This document shows, one piece after another, positions 1 to 7,388 of a stretch of DNA of 41,320 nt (positions are counted from its first letter, which is position 1; each line of letters begins with the position of its first letter). The notes beneath the pieces are model-generated. The model saw only the letters and a program-made list of their open reading frames with translations. It did not search any database and was not told the origin of the DNA. The DNA lies in assembly GCA_001580565.1 (NCBI GenBank), contig LRBF01000005.1:1-41320 (forward strand). Direction: 5' to 3'. Source of the DNA: Caballeronia megalochromosomata (GTDB lineage Bacteria; Pseudomonadota; Gammaproteobacteria; Burkholderiales; Burkholderiaceae). The translations under genes and the position numbers were made by a program.

Positions 1-169
1 TTCCTGCGACCGCCTCGTTCATGAAAGCCACGAAAAGCAGTTTGGCGAGTGGAAATTGGCCGGGGCAGTCACGACATTGCTGTCTCGATCGCTGCCGCCC
101 GTGACTGGCGCGGTGGCATAAGAAACAGGGGCGCCCCCGGGTGCCGCTCGTCACAACCGTTGATCACAA

Positions 170-196
170 CCCGGCTTTCGAGCCGGGATTTTTTTC
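170..196 (+). terminator. Intrinsic terminator
   Basis: A 7-bp stem (cccggct / agccggg) with a TTCG loop is followed by eight T after one A. It probably ends a transcript entering from outside the window. The rest of bases 1-354 shows no convincing gene: the overlapping short frames on both strands have no ribosome-binding site or recognisable protein. Confidence 0.8.
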
Positions 197-354
197 GTCC
201 TTGCACGCTGAACGGTGGCGACCGTTCCGCCACACATCGGTGTGTCTTCGCCATCGCGTGTGACAGTGTTCGCTGCGCCGCATCACTTGGCCCTTGATGC
301 CAATACGCTCGGTTCGCGGCATGGCGTACCCCGTTTATGTGTCGGCCGCCTTAG

Positions 355-382
355 GCGCCGGTGTTCTGCCGGCGCGCTTTTT
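355..382 (+). terminator. Terminator-like hairpin upstream of the DUF7673-like gene
   Basis: A 7-bp stem (gcgccgg / ccggcgc) with a 7-nt loop is followed by GCTTTTTC. It lies 60 nt before the first gene, so it may end upstream transcription or act as a leader attenuator, as at several later genes. Confidence 0.55.
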
Positions 383-441
383 CGCTCATGGCATCATGCG
401 AACAGGCGCGAATTCGAGCGTCCGTTACGCCAGACAATGCA

Positions 442-1140
442 ATGAGTAATTCGCCAACACCCAGCAACCGGTCCATCACCTTTACCGTCGCGACGCATCT
501 AGCCGAAGCACTTCAGGAGACCGTCGACGATTTCCTTGCGAAAGCGGAGAGCGGAACGACCCCTGCGCAGCGCGCGGCCGAGATCCGCGTTCAGGATCGT
601 GACGCGAGCTTGGATTCGCTCGCTTATCTCGTTGACGTGGCGAAGGGCAGTTCAAGGCAGGCGCGCGTCGCTGCGCAGTTCTTGGCAGGCCTCTACAACG
701 GCGACGACTTCCCATTTTGCCTCACAGACTTGCGACGGCTCGACGACGATTTGCTGGAGCACTGCCTGCAGGTGCTGCGGCTGGACAGTCGGCACGCGAC
801 GGAAGTGCATCGTTACTTTCCCGGCGGTGAAAGCCGCTGGCAGGCGATGATCAGACGATGGGGGCTGGCTGGCGAGCCGGCGCACACGGCGCTGCCCGAT
901 GATGACGTCATGCATTCCTGCCAGTACGAAAACAAGCTCGATGCGCCCGGTTATCGCGACGTCACATTGTTCGTCAAAGTCGCGGTCGGCGTTGATGATG
1001 TTCGCTCGGTCGGTCTCGCGATCTCCGCCGCCGATTCGGAGCGGCTCGCTGCGGACCTCGTCGCGGTCCATCGCCTCGGGTGGACACGAAGCAAGCCGTT
1101 GGACGCAAAGGAGAACGAGCCGCGACCCGCCTGGCTGTGA
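442..1140 (+). CDS. DUF7673-like hypothetical protein
   Basis: A protein of 232 residues. Its central part (about residues 55-135) runs LAYLVDVAKGSS, then AAQFLAGLYNG, FCLTDLRRLDDDLLEHCL, a tyrosine/proline stretch and W..MIRRWG. This order resembles the small DUF7673 family common on proteobacterial plasmids and integrative elements; I have not confirmed it by search. The last 80 residues look like a separate alpha/beta segment ending in a polar tail. ATG at 442 is chosen because the frame upstream of it (open from 361) looks non-coding and overlaps the terminator-like hairpin; the ribosome-binding site is weak. It is followed by the promoter region of the PRTRC operon, so it is a separate transcription unit. 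No enzymatic motif is visible. Confidence 0.6.
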   Translation: MSNSPTPSNRSITFTVATHLAEALQETVDDFLAKAESGTTPAQRAAEIRVQDRDASLDSLAYLVDVAKGSSRQARVAAQFLAGLYNGDDFPFCLTDLRRLDDDLLEHCLQVLRLDSRHATEVHRYFPGGESRWQAMIRRWGLAGEPAHTALPDDDVMHSCQYENKLDAPGYRDVTLFVKVAVGVDDVRSVGLAISAADSERLAADLVAVHRLGWTRSKPLDAKENEPRPAWL

Positions 1141-1170
1141 AAGACGGCATGAAATCGCGAGCTTTTGCGG

Positions 1171-1198
1171 TTGTGCTCACAAAGTAAACCGCTATCTT
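1171..1198 (+). promoter_or_regulatory. Candidate promoter of the PRTRC operon
   Basis: TTGTGC (1171-1176) and TATCTT (1193-1198) are spaced by 16 nt. The predicted start of transcription is a few nucleotides before the conserved element at 1212-1230. This is the best -35/-10 pair among the four copies of that element. Confidence 0.45.
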
Positions 1199-1211
1199 TG
1201 CTTCATCACCT

Positions 1212-1230
1212 GCGTCTTAGACGCATCGAC
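1212..1230 (+). promoter_or_regulatory. Conserved leader element copy 1 (GCGTCNNNGACGCATCGAC)
   Basis: The inverted repeat GCGTC-TTA-GACGC is followed by ATCGAC. Identical arms and tail recur at 14204, 35822 and 40242, each ahead of a gene cluster. Here it is followed by another small stem (gctgac / gtcagc, 1235-1251) and then the parB leader hairpins. It could be a DNA operator or a 5'-end RNA hairpin. Confidence 0.7.
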
Positions 1231-1265
1231 TCCGCGCTGACATGCAGTCAGCCCACGTTGTTCAA

Positions 1266-1315
1266 CCCTTTGGGAACCACTCCCAAAGGGGCAGGTTCCC
1301 GCTCAGGAGCCCTGC
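1266..1315 (+). promoter_or_regulatory. Two-hairpin leader of PRTRC parB
   Basis: The first hairpin is a perfect 10-bp stem (ccctttggga, 1266-1275, with tcccaaaggg, 1281-1290; loop accac) and has no T-tract. The second starts at once: ggttcc (1294-1299) pairs with ggagcc (1306-1311), extended by gca/tgc, and locks up the AGGAG ribosome-binding site one base before the ATG at 1317. Confidence 0.6.
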
Positions 1316-1316
1316 A

Positions 1317-2993
1317 ATGCAACAACAACCTACTCTCGCCCTCAAGCAAATCCAGGTCAGTGTCAATCCCCGCAAGTACTTCGATGCAGCGGAGATGGAA
1401 GAACTGACCGCGTCTGTGCGCGAAAAGGGCGTCATCCAGCCCGTCATCGTGCGCACGCTCGCTGCCGGCGGCTTCAGCCTCGTTGCTGGTGGTCGCAGAT
1501 ACAAGGCGGCGCTCGCGGCGCACGGCGAAGACTATGAAATCCCTGTCGTCGTTCGAGACATCGATGAGGTCGAAGCGAAGCAACTGGCCATCATCGAGAA
1601 CATCCAGCGAGCCGACATGTCGCCCGCCGAAGAAGCCATTGCGGCAGCCGAGCAAGTCGGGCTGTGCAAGGGCGATCGCGATGAAGTCGCGCGGATCTTC
1701 GGCTGGTCGCGTGCGACGCTGGATAAGCGTCTCGCGCTGATGAACTGCAGCACTGCCGTCCTTGATGCATTGAGCACGCGACAGATCCTGCTTGGTCACG
1801 CCGAGCTGCTTGCTGCGCTCCCCAAAGAGACGCAGGACAAGCTGCTGCCGGTGGTCATCAAAGAGGGGAAGGCGATCGCGGAGGTCAAGAAAACCATCGA
1901 ACAGGTCGCCTGTTCGTTGGCGGCCGCAATCTTCGACAAGGCCGACTGCACCGGATGTCCGCATAACTCGTCCACGCAGGGCGAAATGTTTGGCGAGTCC
2001 ATCGGTACTGGAAACTGTACCAATCGCACCTGCTACAACGAGAAGACCGAAAAGATGCTCGAAGCGACGGCCACTGGCCTGCGCGACGAATGTCCGGTCG
2101 TTCGCATCGTGCGTGCTGGCGACAACCACACCCGCGTGCAACTCGCGGTCGATGGCCCCAAAGGCGTCGGCGACGAGCAGGCGAAGGCGTGTCACGCGTG
2201 CCAAAACTACGGCGCGGCAGTGAGCGGCCTGCCTGACTCGATTGGCAAGGTCTATCGAGGCCAGTGCTTCGACACCGTCTGCAACATGAAGAAGGTGGCG
2301 GCACAGTTGCAAGCGGTGAAAGCTGCGACGCAGCCGAAGCCCGAGGCATCGCAGGCGGGCGCGAAAGCGTCGCCCGCAGCAACGAAGGGAGCGGCTGGCG
2401 CCGCTGCCGCGTCGACGACGAGCAATCCGCCGGCGACGGTGGTGGCTGAGTCGGACAGGATCAAAGCGTACCGCGTGGCGTTGTGGCGAAAGGCCCTTCG
2501 CCGCGAGGTGGGCGCGGATCCCGCGCTCGCTCAGCGATACCTCGTTGCGATCGCCCTGTCCGACCAGATGCGTTGCGTCGATCAGAAGACGCTGGCCGGC
2601 ATCTGGGAAAAGCTCACAGAGGAGCAAGTCGCGTCCGGCGATGTGTCGAAAGCCGCAGCCTCGACGGCCACCGCAGACGACGCGAAGCTCGCACATGCCG
2701 TCACCGGTGTGACGGTCGCCGCGATCCAGGGGCTGGACGTCCAGCACCTCACGCGTCTGTGCAAGCACCATCGCCTCGACCTCGCGAAGCATTGGAAGCT
2801 CTGCAAGGAGTTTCTGGAACTCATCACGAAGTCGGAAATGATGGTGGTCGCTGACGAGCTTGGCATTCGTGCCGCGCTCGGCGACAACTTCAAGAAGGTC
2901 TTCGGCAAGTCCAAATCCGAAGTCATCGACGCGCTTCTGGCGGTCGATGGCTTCGACTACACCGGCAAAATTCCGAAGGTGCTCAAGTTCTAA
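1317..2993 (+). CDS. parB: PRTRC system ParB family protein
   Basis: A protein of 558 residues; the ParB member of the PRTRC cassette. The N-terminal half has the ParB CTPase/nuclease-like fold signatures AGGRRYKAA (about 57-65) and ENIQRADMSPAEEA (about 94-107), then a helix-turn-helix around residues 119-145 (VARIFGWSRATLDKRL). Beyond the ordinary ParB core there are two cysteine clusters of CxxC...Cx4C type (C210, C213, C233, C238 and C291, C294, C316, C321), probably zinc-binding, then an Ala/Pro-rich linker (about 337-378) and a helical C-terminal domain. ATG at 1317 is preferred: AGGAG lies 7 nt upstream and the residues before it read poorly. It heads the operon E-C-F-B-A-ThiF. No ParA is present in the window. 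PRTRC ParB proteins are assumed to bind DNA, but their targets are unknown. Confidence 0.93.
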   Translation: MQQQPTLALKQIQVSVNPRKYFDAAEMEELTASVREKGVIQPVIVRTLAAGGFSLVAGGRRYKAALAAHGEDYEIPVVVRDIDEVEAKQLAIIENIQRADMSPAEEAIAAAEQVGLCKGDRDEVARIFGWSRATLDKRLALMNCSTAVLDALSTRQILLGHAELLAALPKETQDKLLPVVIKEGKAIAEVKKTIEQVACSLAAAIFDKADCTGCPHNSSTQGEMFGESIGTGNCTNRTCYNEKTEKMLEATATGLRDECPVVRIVRAGDNHTRVQLAVDGPKGVGDEQAKACHACQNYGAAVSGLPDSIGKVYRGQCFDTVCNMKKVAAQLQAVKAATQPKPEASQAGAKASPAATKGAAGAAAASTTSNPPATVVAESDRIKAYRVALWRKALRREVGADPALAQRYLVAIALSDQMRCVDQKTLAGIWEKLTEEQVASGDVSKAAASTATADDAKLAHAVTGVTVAAIQGLDVQHLTRLCKHHRLDLAKHWKLCKEFLELITKSEMMVVADELGIRAALGDNFKKVFGKSKSEVIDALLAVDGFDYTGKIPKVLKF

Positions 2994-3037
2994 CGCGGGG
3001 CTCGCTCGTGCATCGACTGTAGTTTCCATCCTGTAAA

Positions 3038-3064
3038 GACCGCCTCCGCGCGGCCTTTTTTCTT
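3038..3064 (+). terminator. Terminator-like hairpin between parB and PRTRC E
   Basis: A weak stem (ccgc / gcgg) is followed by CCTTTTTTCTTT, only 16 nt before the start of the next gene. There is no space for a promoter after it, so it probably acts as a partial terminator or attenuator inside the operon. Confidence 0.5.
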
Positions 3065-3079
3065 TCTCAGGAGTTTTCC

Positions 3080-3565
3080 ATGTTTGCAGCTATTGAACCG
3101 CTTCTGTGTCACTGCACGAAGCTCACCCTGTCATTGCAGATGAAGGGCGATGAGATGCTCGTCTGCGTCATGCCGCATGGCACGGCGAAAGACGCCGCCA
3201 TGCTGCATCCGCTCGCGCTCACCGCGACGGCGGCCGAGCTGGAAGCGGGTTTCGTCGACGCGCTCGCGGCCTATACCGGCGCGCACGCGTCGCTCGCCGA
3301 GCAGGTTGCTGCGACCACGGCCATCCTCGAAGCCGCCACGACGACGCAAGTCTCGAAGGCGACCAAGACGCTGGCTAAGGACAGCAAGCCGGCTTTGCCG
3401 GCGCCCGGCAGATCGAGCACCGATGCGGACACCGATGATGACGACGCGAGCGACAGCAACGAAGGGCAGAGCACCGCCCCGACAGCCTCGTCGGCATCGG
3501 CTTCGTCGGATGCATCGGCGGAACCGGCGAGCACCGGGACCAACCTCGCATCGCTTTTTGACTAA
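3080..3565 (+). CDS. PRTRC system protein E
   Basis: A protein of 161 residues matching PRTRC protein E in position and composition. A structured N-terminal half (about 1-90) contains a beta-rich start (LTLSLQMKGDEMLVCVMP) and the helical AAELEAGFVDALAAY segment. It is followed by a low-complexity tail rich in Ser, Ala, Thr and Asp (about 110-155) that ends in the hydrophobic patch NLASLFD. That short terminal motif could be a docking peptide; this is inference. A good AGGAG lies 8 nt upstream of ATG 3080. It sits between parB and PRTRC C, 9 nt before the latter. No biochemical role is established for the family. Confidence 0.85.
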   Translation: MFAAIEPLLCHCTKLTLSLQMKGDEMLVCVMPHGTAKDAAMLHPLALTATAAELEAGFVDALAAYTGAHASLAEQVAATTAILEAATTTQVSKATKTLAKDSKPALPAPGRSSTDADTDDDDASDSNEGQSTAPTASSASASSDASAEPASTGTNLASLFD

Positions 3566-3574
3566 GGAGCAGAC

Positions 3575-3811
3575 ATGGCTATCCAAGTTGCAAAGCTCAC
3601 ACGCGAGTTCGTCTACAGCGGCGTGACGTTCCCCGATCCGGGGCCGACCTTCTCGCCCGACGATGTTCGCGATCTGTACTCCGCGCAGTACCCGGAGTTG
3701 ACGACCGCGGCGATCGACGGACCGGCGATGGAGGGCGAAGTCATGCGCTTCACGTTCGTGCGTGCCGCAGGTGCGAAGGGTGCAGTTGAACCTCTCGCGA
3801 TCTATGCGTAA
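3575..3811 (+). CDS. PRTRC system protein C (ubiquitin-like, Prok_Ub type)
   Basis: A protein of 78 residues, the length of ubiquitin. The family signature is clear: REFVYSGVTFPDPGPTFSPDDV, then YPELTTAAIDGP, a beta strand (MRFTFVRAAG) and the terminal GAKGAVEPLAIYA. Comparative genomics places PRTRC C with prokaryotic ubiquitin-like (beta-grasp) proteins encoded beside E1-, E2- and JAB-like genes. Unlike processed ubiquitin it does not end in Gly-Gly, although GAKG lies 11 residues from the end. The gene follows E by 9 nt with an AAGGAG ribosome-binding site. If the system conjugates proteins, this is the predicted modifier; that remains inference. Confidence 0.88.
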   Translation: MAIQVAKLTREFVYSGVTFPDPGPTFSPDDVRDLYSAQYPELTTAAIDGPAMEGEVMRFTFVRAAGAKGAVEPLAIYA

Positions 3812-3864
3812 GCGCGACCTTCTCAAAGCCTTGTCCGACCCGGACCTGGCTCTTTCCCATCAGC

Positions 3865-3890
3865 AACCGCCCGGAAGGGCGGTTTTTTTT
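3865..3890 (+). terminator. Intrinsic terminator between PRTRC C and F
   Basis: A perfect 8-bp stem (aaccgccc / gggcggtt) with a GGAA loop runs into eight T. The next start codon is only 21 nt away and the ribosome-binding site AAGGAG sits directly after the T-tract, so no promoter can fit between them. Confidence 0.88.
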
Positions 3891-3910
3891 CATGACAAGG
3901 AGATCGAGCA

Positions 3911-5050
3911 ATGTTCTTCGATCCTCGCCCGTCTGGTGCAGAAGTCGCTGTCTCGGGAGAGCCTTGGCAATCGCGACGCACTCCCGCTGCCCGACGTCGA
4001 GCTGCCCATGATTTTCTGAGTCTGCCGGTCATCGGTTCGGACGTTCAAACGCGTGCAGTGATGTGTTGGAACGCCGAAAAGGATGTCGCCGGTCTCATCT
4101 CGGCTCAGTTCAACTCGGGCTTGCTAAGGCCGCGCGATGTACCGGAGTTCAAAGGCGCAGGTGACGCGCTTGCTCACGGGTTTTTTGCGTGGGTCAAGCG
4201 TCATACGCCGCGCATGCACTGCCTCGGCTTCAACTTCGTATTGTGCGACGTCCAGGCGGTGCTGGAGGCCGTCCAGTATCAGGAGGACCGCAGCGACTTC
4301 AATCCGACCTCGCCTGTCTATCTCGGCATTGAGATAGCAGAAGAAAACGTCTTCGAGATCGGCAGACGTGCCGCCGAGCTTCGCAACATTCATTCGCGGC
4401 TGGTGTCGACGGCAATGGTTCTCATCAATCGTGCAGCCGGACGCACGATATGGGTAAGAACGCCTGATGAGTTCCTGGGCGAATTCGCATCGTGGTTCTG
4501 GGACGGCGACTCGCAAGCAACCGATGAGGAAGCGCGCGAGATGCTGACGGACCGCTTCGGCGAGGACGAAGCAGAGATCGAGCATTACCTCCCATCCGTC
4601 GTGCGTCCGCAGCTCTGTCCCGACGACATGGACGTATACCGGTGGCATGCAAAAAGCCGTCGCTATCTGCCTCAGCGGGCGCTTGGCGTTTCCGCGCTCA
4701 GGCGGCTTCAGCGCTTCACCTCCGGCCGCACGCGTCGCATCTGTGCGGAGCTGGAAAAGCTCTCGCTGGTGCTGCAGCGGGTAGGTAATCGCGACCTCTT
4801 CGGTTGCGAGTATCGGCCTCAATGCGCTTATGCAGCCGCCACGCTCACGGTGCAGAACGACAGTCGCGTGGGTGAAGTGCTCGATTCGCACTATGAGCAC
4901 CTCGCGAGCGCCGGCGACGGCACGACCTATTACGGCTTTACGCCGCTTGCCTCTGCGCCTGAAGCCATCCGCAGGCAGTACGCGAACTGGTCGCAGGGCT
5001 TATCCATTCTTGGCCAACTGGACCGCGTCATCGCGTGTCTCGCGGCATAA
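3911..5050 (+). CDS. PRTRC system protein F
   Basis: A protein of 379 residues, matching PRTRC protein F in size and operon position. Features include FLSLPVIGSDVQTRAVM near residues 35-51, the segment CLGFNFVLCDVQAVLEAV (about 103-120) and an acidic stretch DEEAREMLTDRFGEDEAEIEHYLPS (about 206-230, written here as one family-like region). The C-terminal part, with CEYRPQCAYAAATL and YYGFTPLASAPEAIRRQY, is typical of the family. No catalytic motif, membrane segment or signal peptide is seen. ATG 3911 has AAGGAG 7 nt upstream, right after a terminator hairpin. It is followed 13 nt later by protein B. The function of the family is unknown. Confidence 0.88.
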   Translation: MFFDPRPSGAEVAVSGEPWQSRRTPAARRRAAHDFLSLPVIGSDVQTRAVMCWNAEKDVAGLISAQFNSGLLRPRDVPEFKGAGDALAHGFFAWVKRHTPRMHCLGFNFVLCDVQAVLEAVQYQEDRSDFNPTSPVYLGIEIAEENVFEIGRRAAELRNIHSRLVSTAMVLINRAAGRTIWVRTPDEFLGEFASWFWDGDSQATDEEAREMLTDRFGEDEAEIEHYLPSVVRPQLCPDDMDVYRWHAKSRRYLPQRALGVSALRRLQRFTSGRTRRICAELEKLSLVLQRVGNRDLFGCEYRPQCAYAAATLTVQNDSRVGEVLDSHYEHLASAGDGTTYYGFTPLASAPEAIRRQYANWSQGLSILGQLDRVIACLAA

Positions 5051-5063
5051 CTAGGAGCTTTGT

Positions 5064-5795
5064 ATGAAAGGGCTTGATATCGGCTCGGACCGCGTCGATG
5101 AACTCGCGGCAGTCAGTGCCATCTTGCTGTACGGCCGTCAGGACCGCAGCGCCGTCTACGGCACCGTTCATCCGGTGACGCAGGGCAAAAGCGGCCGGGC
5201 GACGATCTGTGCAGGCAGACCAATCGACCGCATGGCACTCATCGACTGCTTGCGCGATCTGGCTCAGAACGCGGCGCCAAAGGCGGAATTTTTGCCTGAG
5301 ACGGTGCTCGCGGTGTCGCAAGAGGCGGTGATGTGGTGGTGCAGACCGGCGATGCGAAGAGTCTTCTTCGATTGCCAGGAGATCGGGCGGCGCAGTGCGG
5401 TCGTCCCGCATCCAGGGTTGATGTTCCGTGCAGCTTCGAACGGGTTTTCCGTGTTCGCGCTGCAGGAAGACAGCCGGCCAACGCCTGCATCGAAGCTGCA
5501 CGAACCGCCTTACTTTAACACCTGGGACTGGGGGCGGATTTGCATCGGATCGGCTCATGTGCCCAAGCGCATCGACGTCGAATCGATCGCCGGATAGGAG
5601 AGCGGATTTTTCGAATCTGCCTTCACCCACCCCAATCACGGCAACACACGTGTGTCGCATCCGAACGGGGAGTTCGCATTCTGGAAGGAAATGCTCGACG
5701 GCAACTACGGCGAGCAGTTCCCGAAAGAGGCGCTCGTGCCCATGGACATTACTCTCGCTGAGCTGATCGCCGGAAAAAAAGGAGATTTGAAATGA
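5064..5795 (+). CDS. PRTRC system protein B (E2-like), interrupted by in-frame TAG
   Basis: The frame from ATG 5064 (AGGAG upstream) encodes 177 residues and stops at TAG 5595-5597. The same frame then continues for 65 more codons to TGA 5793-5795, overlapping the ATG of protein A by four bases, as a normal operon junction would. The downstream part is coding-like and family-like (SAFTHPNHGNTRVSHPNG). PRTRC B belongs to a predicted prokaryotic E2-like family. Visible signatures are WWCRP (91-95), VVPHPGLMF (113-121) and the E2-like YFNTWDWGRICIGSA (150-164), with Cys160 the candidate active-site cysteine. The stop falls at codon 178 after SIAG, where relatives plausibly have Trp (TGG to TAG is one change). 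Possible explanations: nonsense mutation leaving a shortened protein, suppression or readthrough, or a sequencing error. Confidence 0.85.
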
Positions 5796-6448
5796 ATGCT
5801 GGTGGTTTGAATGCCGGTGATGCCGCGCTCCAGCGCTCGTTTCCGACCGTCATGGTGCCCCGGCGCGAGCCGGTGCCGCCCACGCAGTCGGCAGGCGAGC
5901 GATTGCTAATCGGCGAGAACGGTGTCTTCATCGAAATTGATCTGCCGTGGCTGTCTGTCGTTCGCCGCGTTGCGCACTATACGGTTCCGACTGCGATTCC
6001 CTATGGGCGAGTGGTCGAATCGACGGTGCTGCGCTGTGGCATGGTGCCGCCGGAACTGATCGGCGACTTCGTCGCTATGGCACGTGCCGCGCATCCGCTG
6101 GAAACGGGTGCGTGGATCGTCTGGAACGCAGAGAGCAAGCAGTTTCGCCTCGCACCCGTAAGGGTGCTGTCGCAGGGCACCGGCTCGCTGAAGTACGAGC
6201 GGCCGGAGCTTTTCGCGGACGAACTGCGCGTCATCGACTGCCATTCGCATGGTGCTCATCCGGCCTTCTTCTCGTCGACCGATGACGAAGATGACCGGCA
6301 TGAGACGAAGTTCGCGTTCGTTATTGGGAACTGCGCTTCATCGGTTCCCAGCATGGCAATGCGGCTGTGCGCGAAGAGCATCTTCGAAGACGTTGAGCGT
6401 GTGCCGAGCAGTTGGTACGCGGCGGCCAAGCTGAAGGAGGCGGAATGA
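5792..6448 (+). CDS. PRTRC system protein A (JAMM/JAB-type metalloprotease-like)
   Basis: A protein of 218 residues. It carries an intact JAMM zinc signature: HSHGAHPAFFSSTD places H151 and H153, then S161 and D164 in the exact H-x-H-x7-S-x2-D spacing. E104 in HPLETGAWIVWN is a plausible upstream catalytic glutamate. JAMM enzymes of the JAB1/MPN family remove ubiquitin-like tags or process their precursors, so A is the predicted deconjugase or processing peptidase of the PRTRC set. The first 40 residues are Pro/Arg-rich and probably disordered. ATG 5792 overlaps the end of the protein B frame (ATGA), and the stop overlaps the ThiF start in the same way, so B, A and ThiF look translationally coupled. 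Ribosome-binding site AAAGGAG is inside the end of B. Confidence 0.9.
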   Translation: MNAGGLNAGDAALQRSFPTVMVPRREPVPPTQSAGERLLIGENGVFIEIDLPWLSVVRRVAHYTVPTAIPYGRVVESTVLRCGMVPPELIGDFVAMARAAHPLETGAWIVWNAESKQFRLAPVRVLSQGTGSLKYERPELFADELRVIDCHSHGAHPAFFSSTDDEDDRHETKFAFVIGNCASSVPSMAMRLCAKSIFEDVERVPSSWYAAAKLKEAE

Positions 6449-7278
6449 CAAGCGCAATTCGTCATCTGCTTCCTTCGCGGATGCTCGAGCGAAGCTGGAA
6501 TGTGGTCGTAGTGGGCGCTGGCGGCACCGGCAGTGCGGTGCTCCCGAGCCTCGCGCGGCTGCACCACGCCATGCTGGAGCTCGGGCACCCCGGCGGCATC
6601 GACTGCACGGTGTTCGACGACGACACGGTCAGTCCGATCAACGTCGGCCGTCAGGGCTTTTATCCCAACGACGTGGGTGAGTACAAAGCCTCGCTCATCG
6701 TCAATCGGCTCAATGCGTTGATGGGCACGAACTGGCGGGCGGAAGCTCGCCGGTTCGGTGCAGGTGAGCCGCTTTACAACGTCGATCTCGTGATCGGCTG
6801 CGTGGATACACGTGTCGCTCGGTGCGCGATCGTCAGCGCGGCGAAGCACACCGGGGCGTATTACCTCGACTGCGGCAACGACACCGATCGCGGCCAAGTC
6901 GTCATTGGTCAGGTCTGTAGCAAGAGCTACGCGCAGAAACATCCGGAGCGGTTGCCGCATGTTGGTGAGTTGTTTCCGGATTTGCTCGACGCCAAGCTCG
7001 ATGCGAAAGATGAAACGCCGTCGTGTTCCATGGCCGAGGCGCTGCGCAAACAGTCCCTGGTCATCAACCAGGCGATCGCAGTCCAAGCGTTCAACATGCT
7101 CTGGACCATGTTTCGTACCGGCGCAGTGCCGTTCTCGGGCGTGTTCGTGAACCTCGCAACGGGGCGCACGAATTCGATCCCGATGGACCCGGCCGCGTGG
7201 ACGCGCTTCGGATACGAAGTTCCGAAGCCGCCCGTGAAGAAGGCGAAGAAAGGCCGAAAGGCCGCGCTCGCCGCTTAA
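6445..7278 (+). CDS. PRTRC system ThiF family protein (E1-like)
   Basis: A protein of 277 residues with an E1/ThiF/MoeB-type Rossmann fold. The nucleotide loop VVVVGAGGTGSA gives G24-x-G26-x-x-G29. FDDDTVSPINVGRQGF (57-72) contains the Asp, Asn, Arg and Gln positions used by E1 enzymes to adenylate a ubiquitin-like C terminus, and DLVIGCVDTRVAR (114-126) supplies the usual second Asp/Arg pair. Cys143 (LDCGND) and the cysteine in PSCSMAEAL are candidates for thioester chemistry. The C terminus is Lys-rich. ATG 6445 is chosen because AAGGAGG lies just upstream and it overlaps the stop of protein A by four bases. This is the activating enzyme expected for the modifier PRTRC C. Confidence 0.93.
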   Translation: MTSAIRHLLPSRMLERSWNVVVVGAGGTGSAVLPSLARLHHAMLELGHPGGIDCTVFDDDTVSPINVGRQGFYPNDVGEYKASLIVNRLNALMGTNWRAEARRFGAGEPLYNVDLVIGCVDTRVARCAIVSAAKHTGAYYLDCGNDTDRGQVVIGQVCSKSYAQKHPERLPHVGELFPDLLDAKLDAKDETPSCSMAEALRKQSLVINQAIAVQAFNMLWTMFRTGAVPFSGVFVNLATGRTNSIPMDPAAWTRFGYEVPKPPVKKAKKGRKAALAA

Positions 7279-7294
7279 TCGTTCGACCCGATGT

Positions 7295-7310
7295 CGCCCC
7301 TTAAGGGGCG
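7295..7310 (+). promoter_or_regulatory. Leader palindrome before the interrupted membrane gene
   Basis: A perfect 16-bp palindrome (cgcccctt / aaggggcg) with no T-tract follows the ThiF gene by 16 nt. It resembles the first hairpin of the two-hairpin leaders elsewhere in the window. It could also be a weak transcription stop. Confidence 0.4.
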
Positions 7311-7388
7311 GTGTCTTCCATGGTGAGTCTTTCACGCTATACGCATGGGCGACCCCTTATTACCCAACTTCATCAACGGAAAAACAAG

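Noticed and set aside
49..297. Short frames on both strands at the left edge
   Set aside because: They overlap one another and an intrinsic terminator, and none has a ribosome-binding site or family signal.
1248..3029. A 593-codon open frame on the minus strand opposite parB
   Set aside because: It is the antisense shadow of the recognised ParB gene, Arg/His-rich, without ribosome-binding site or family resemblance.
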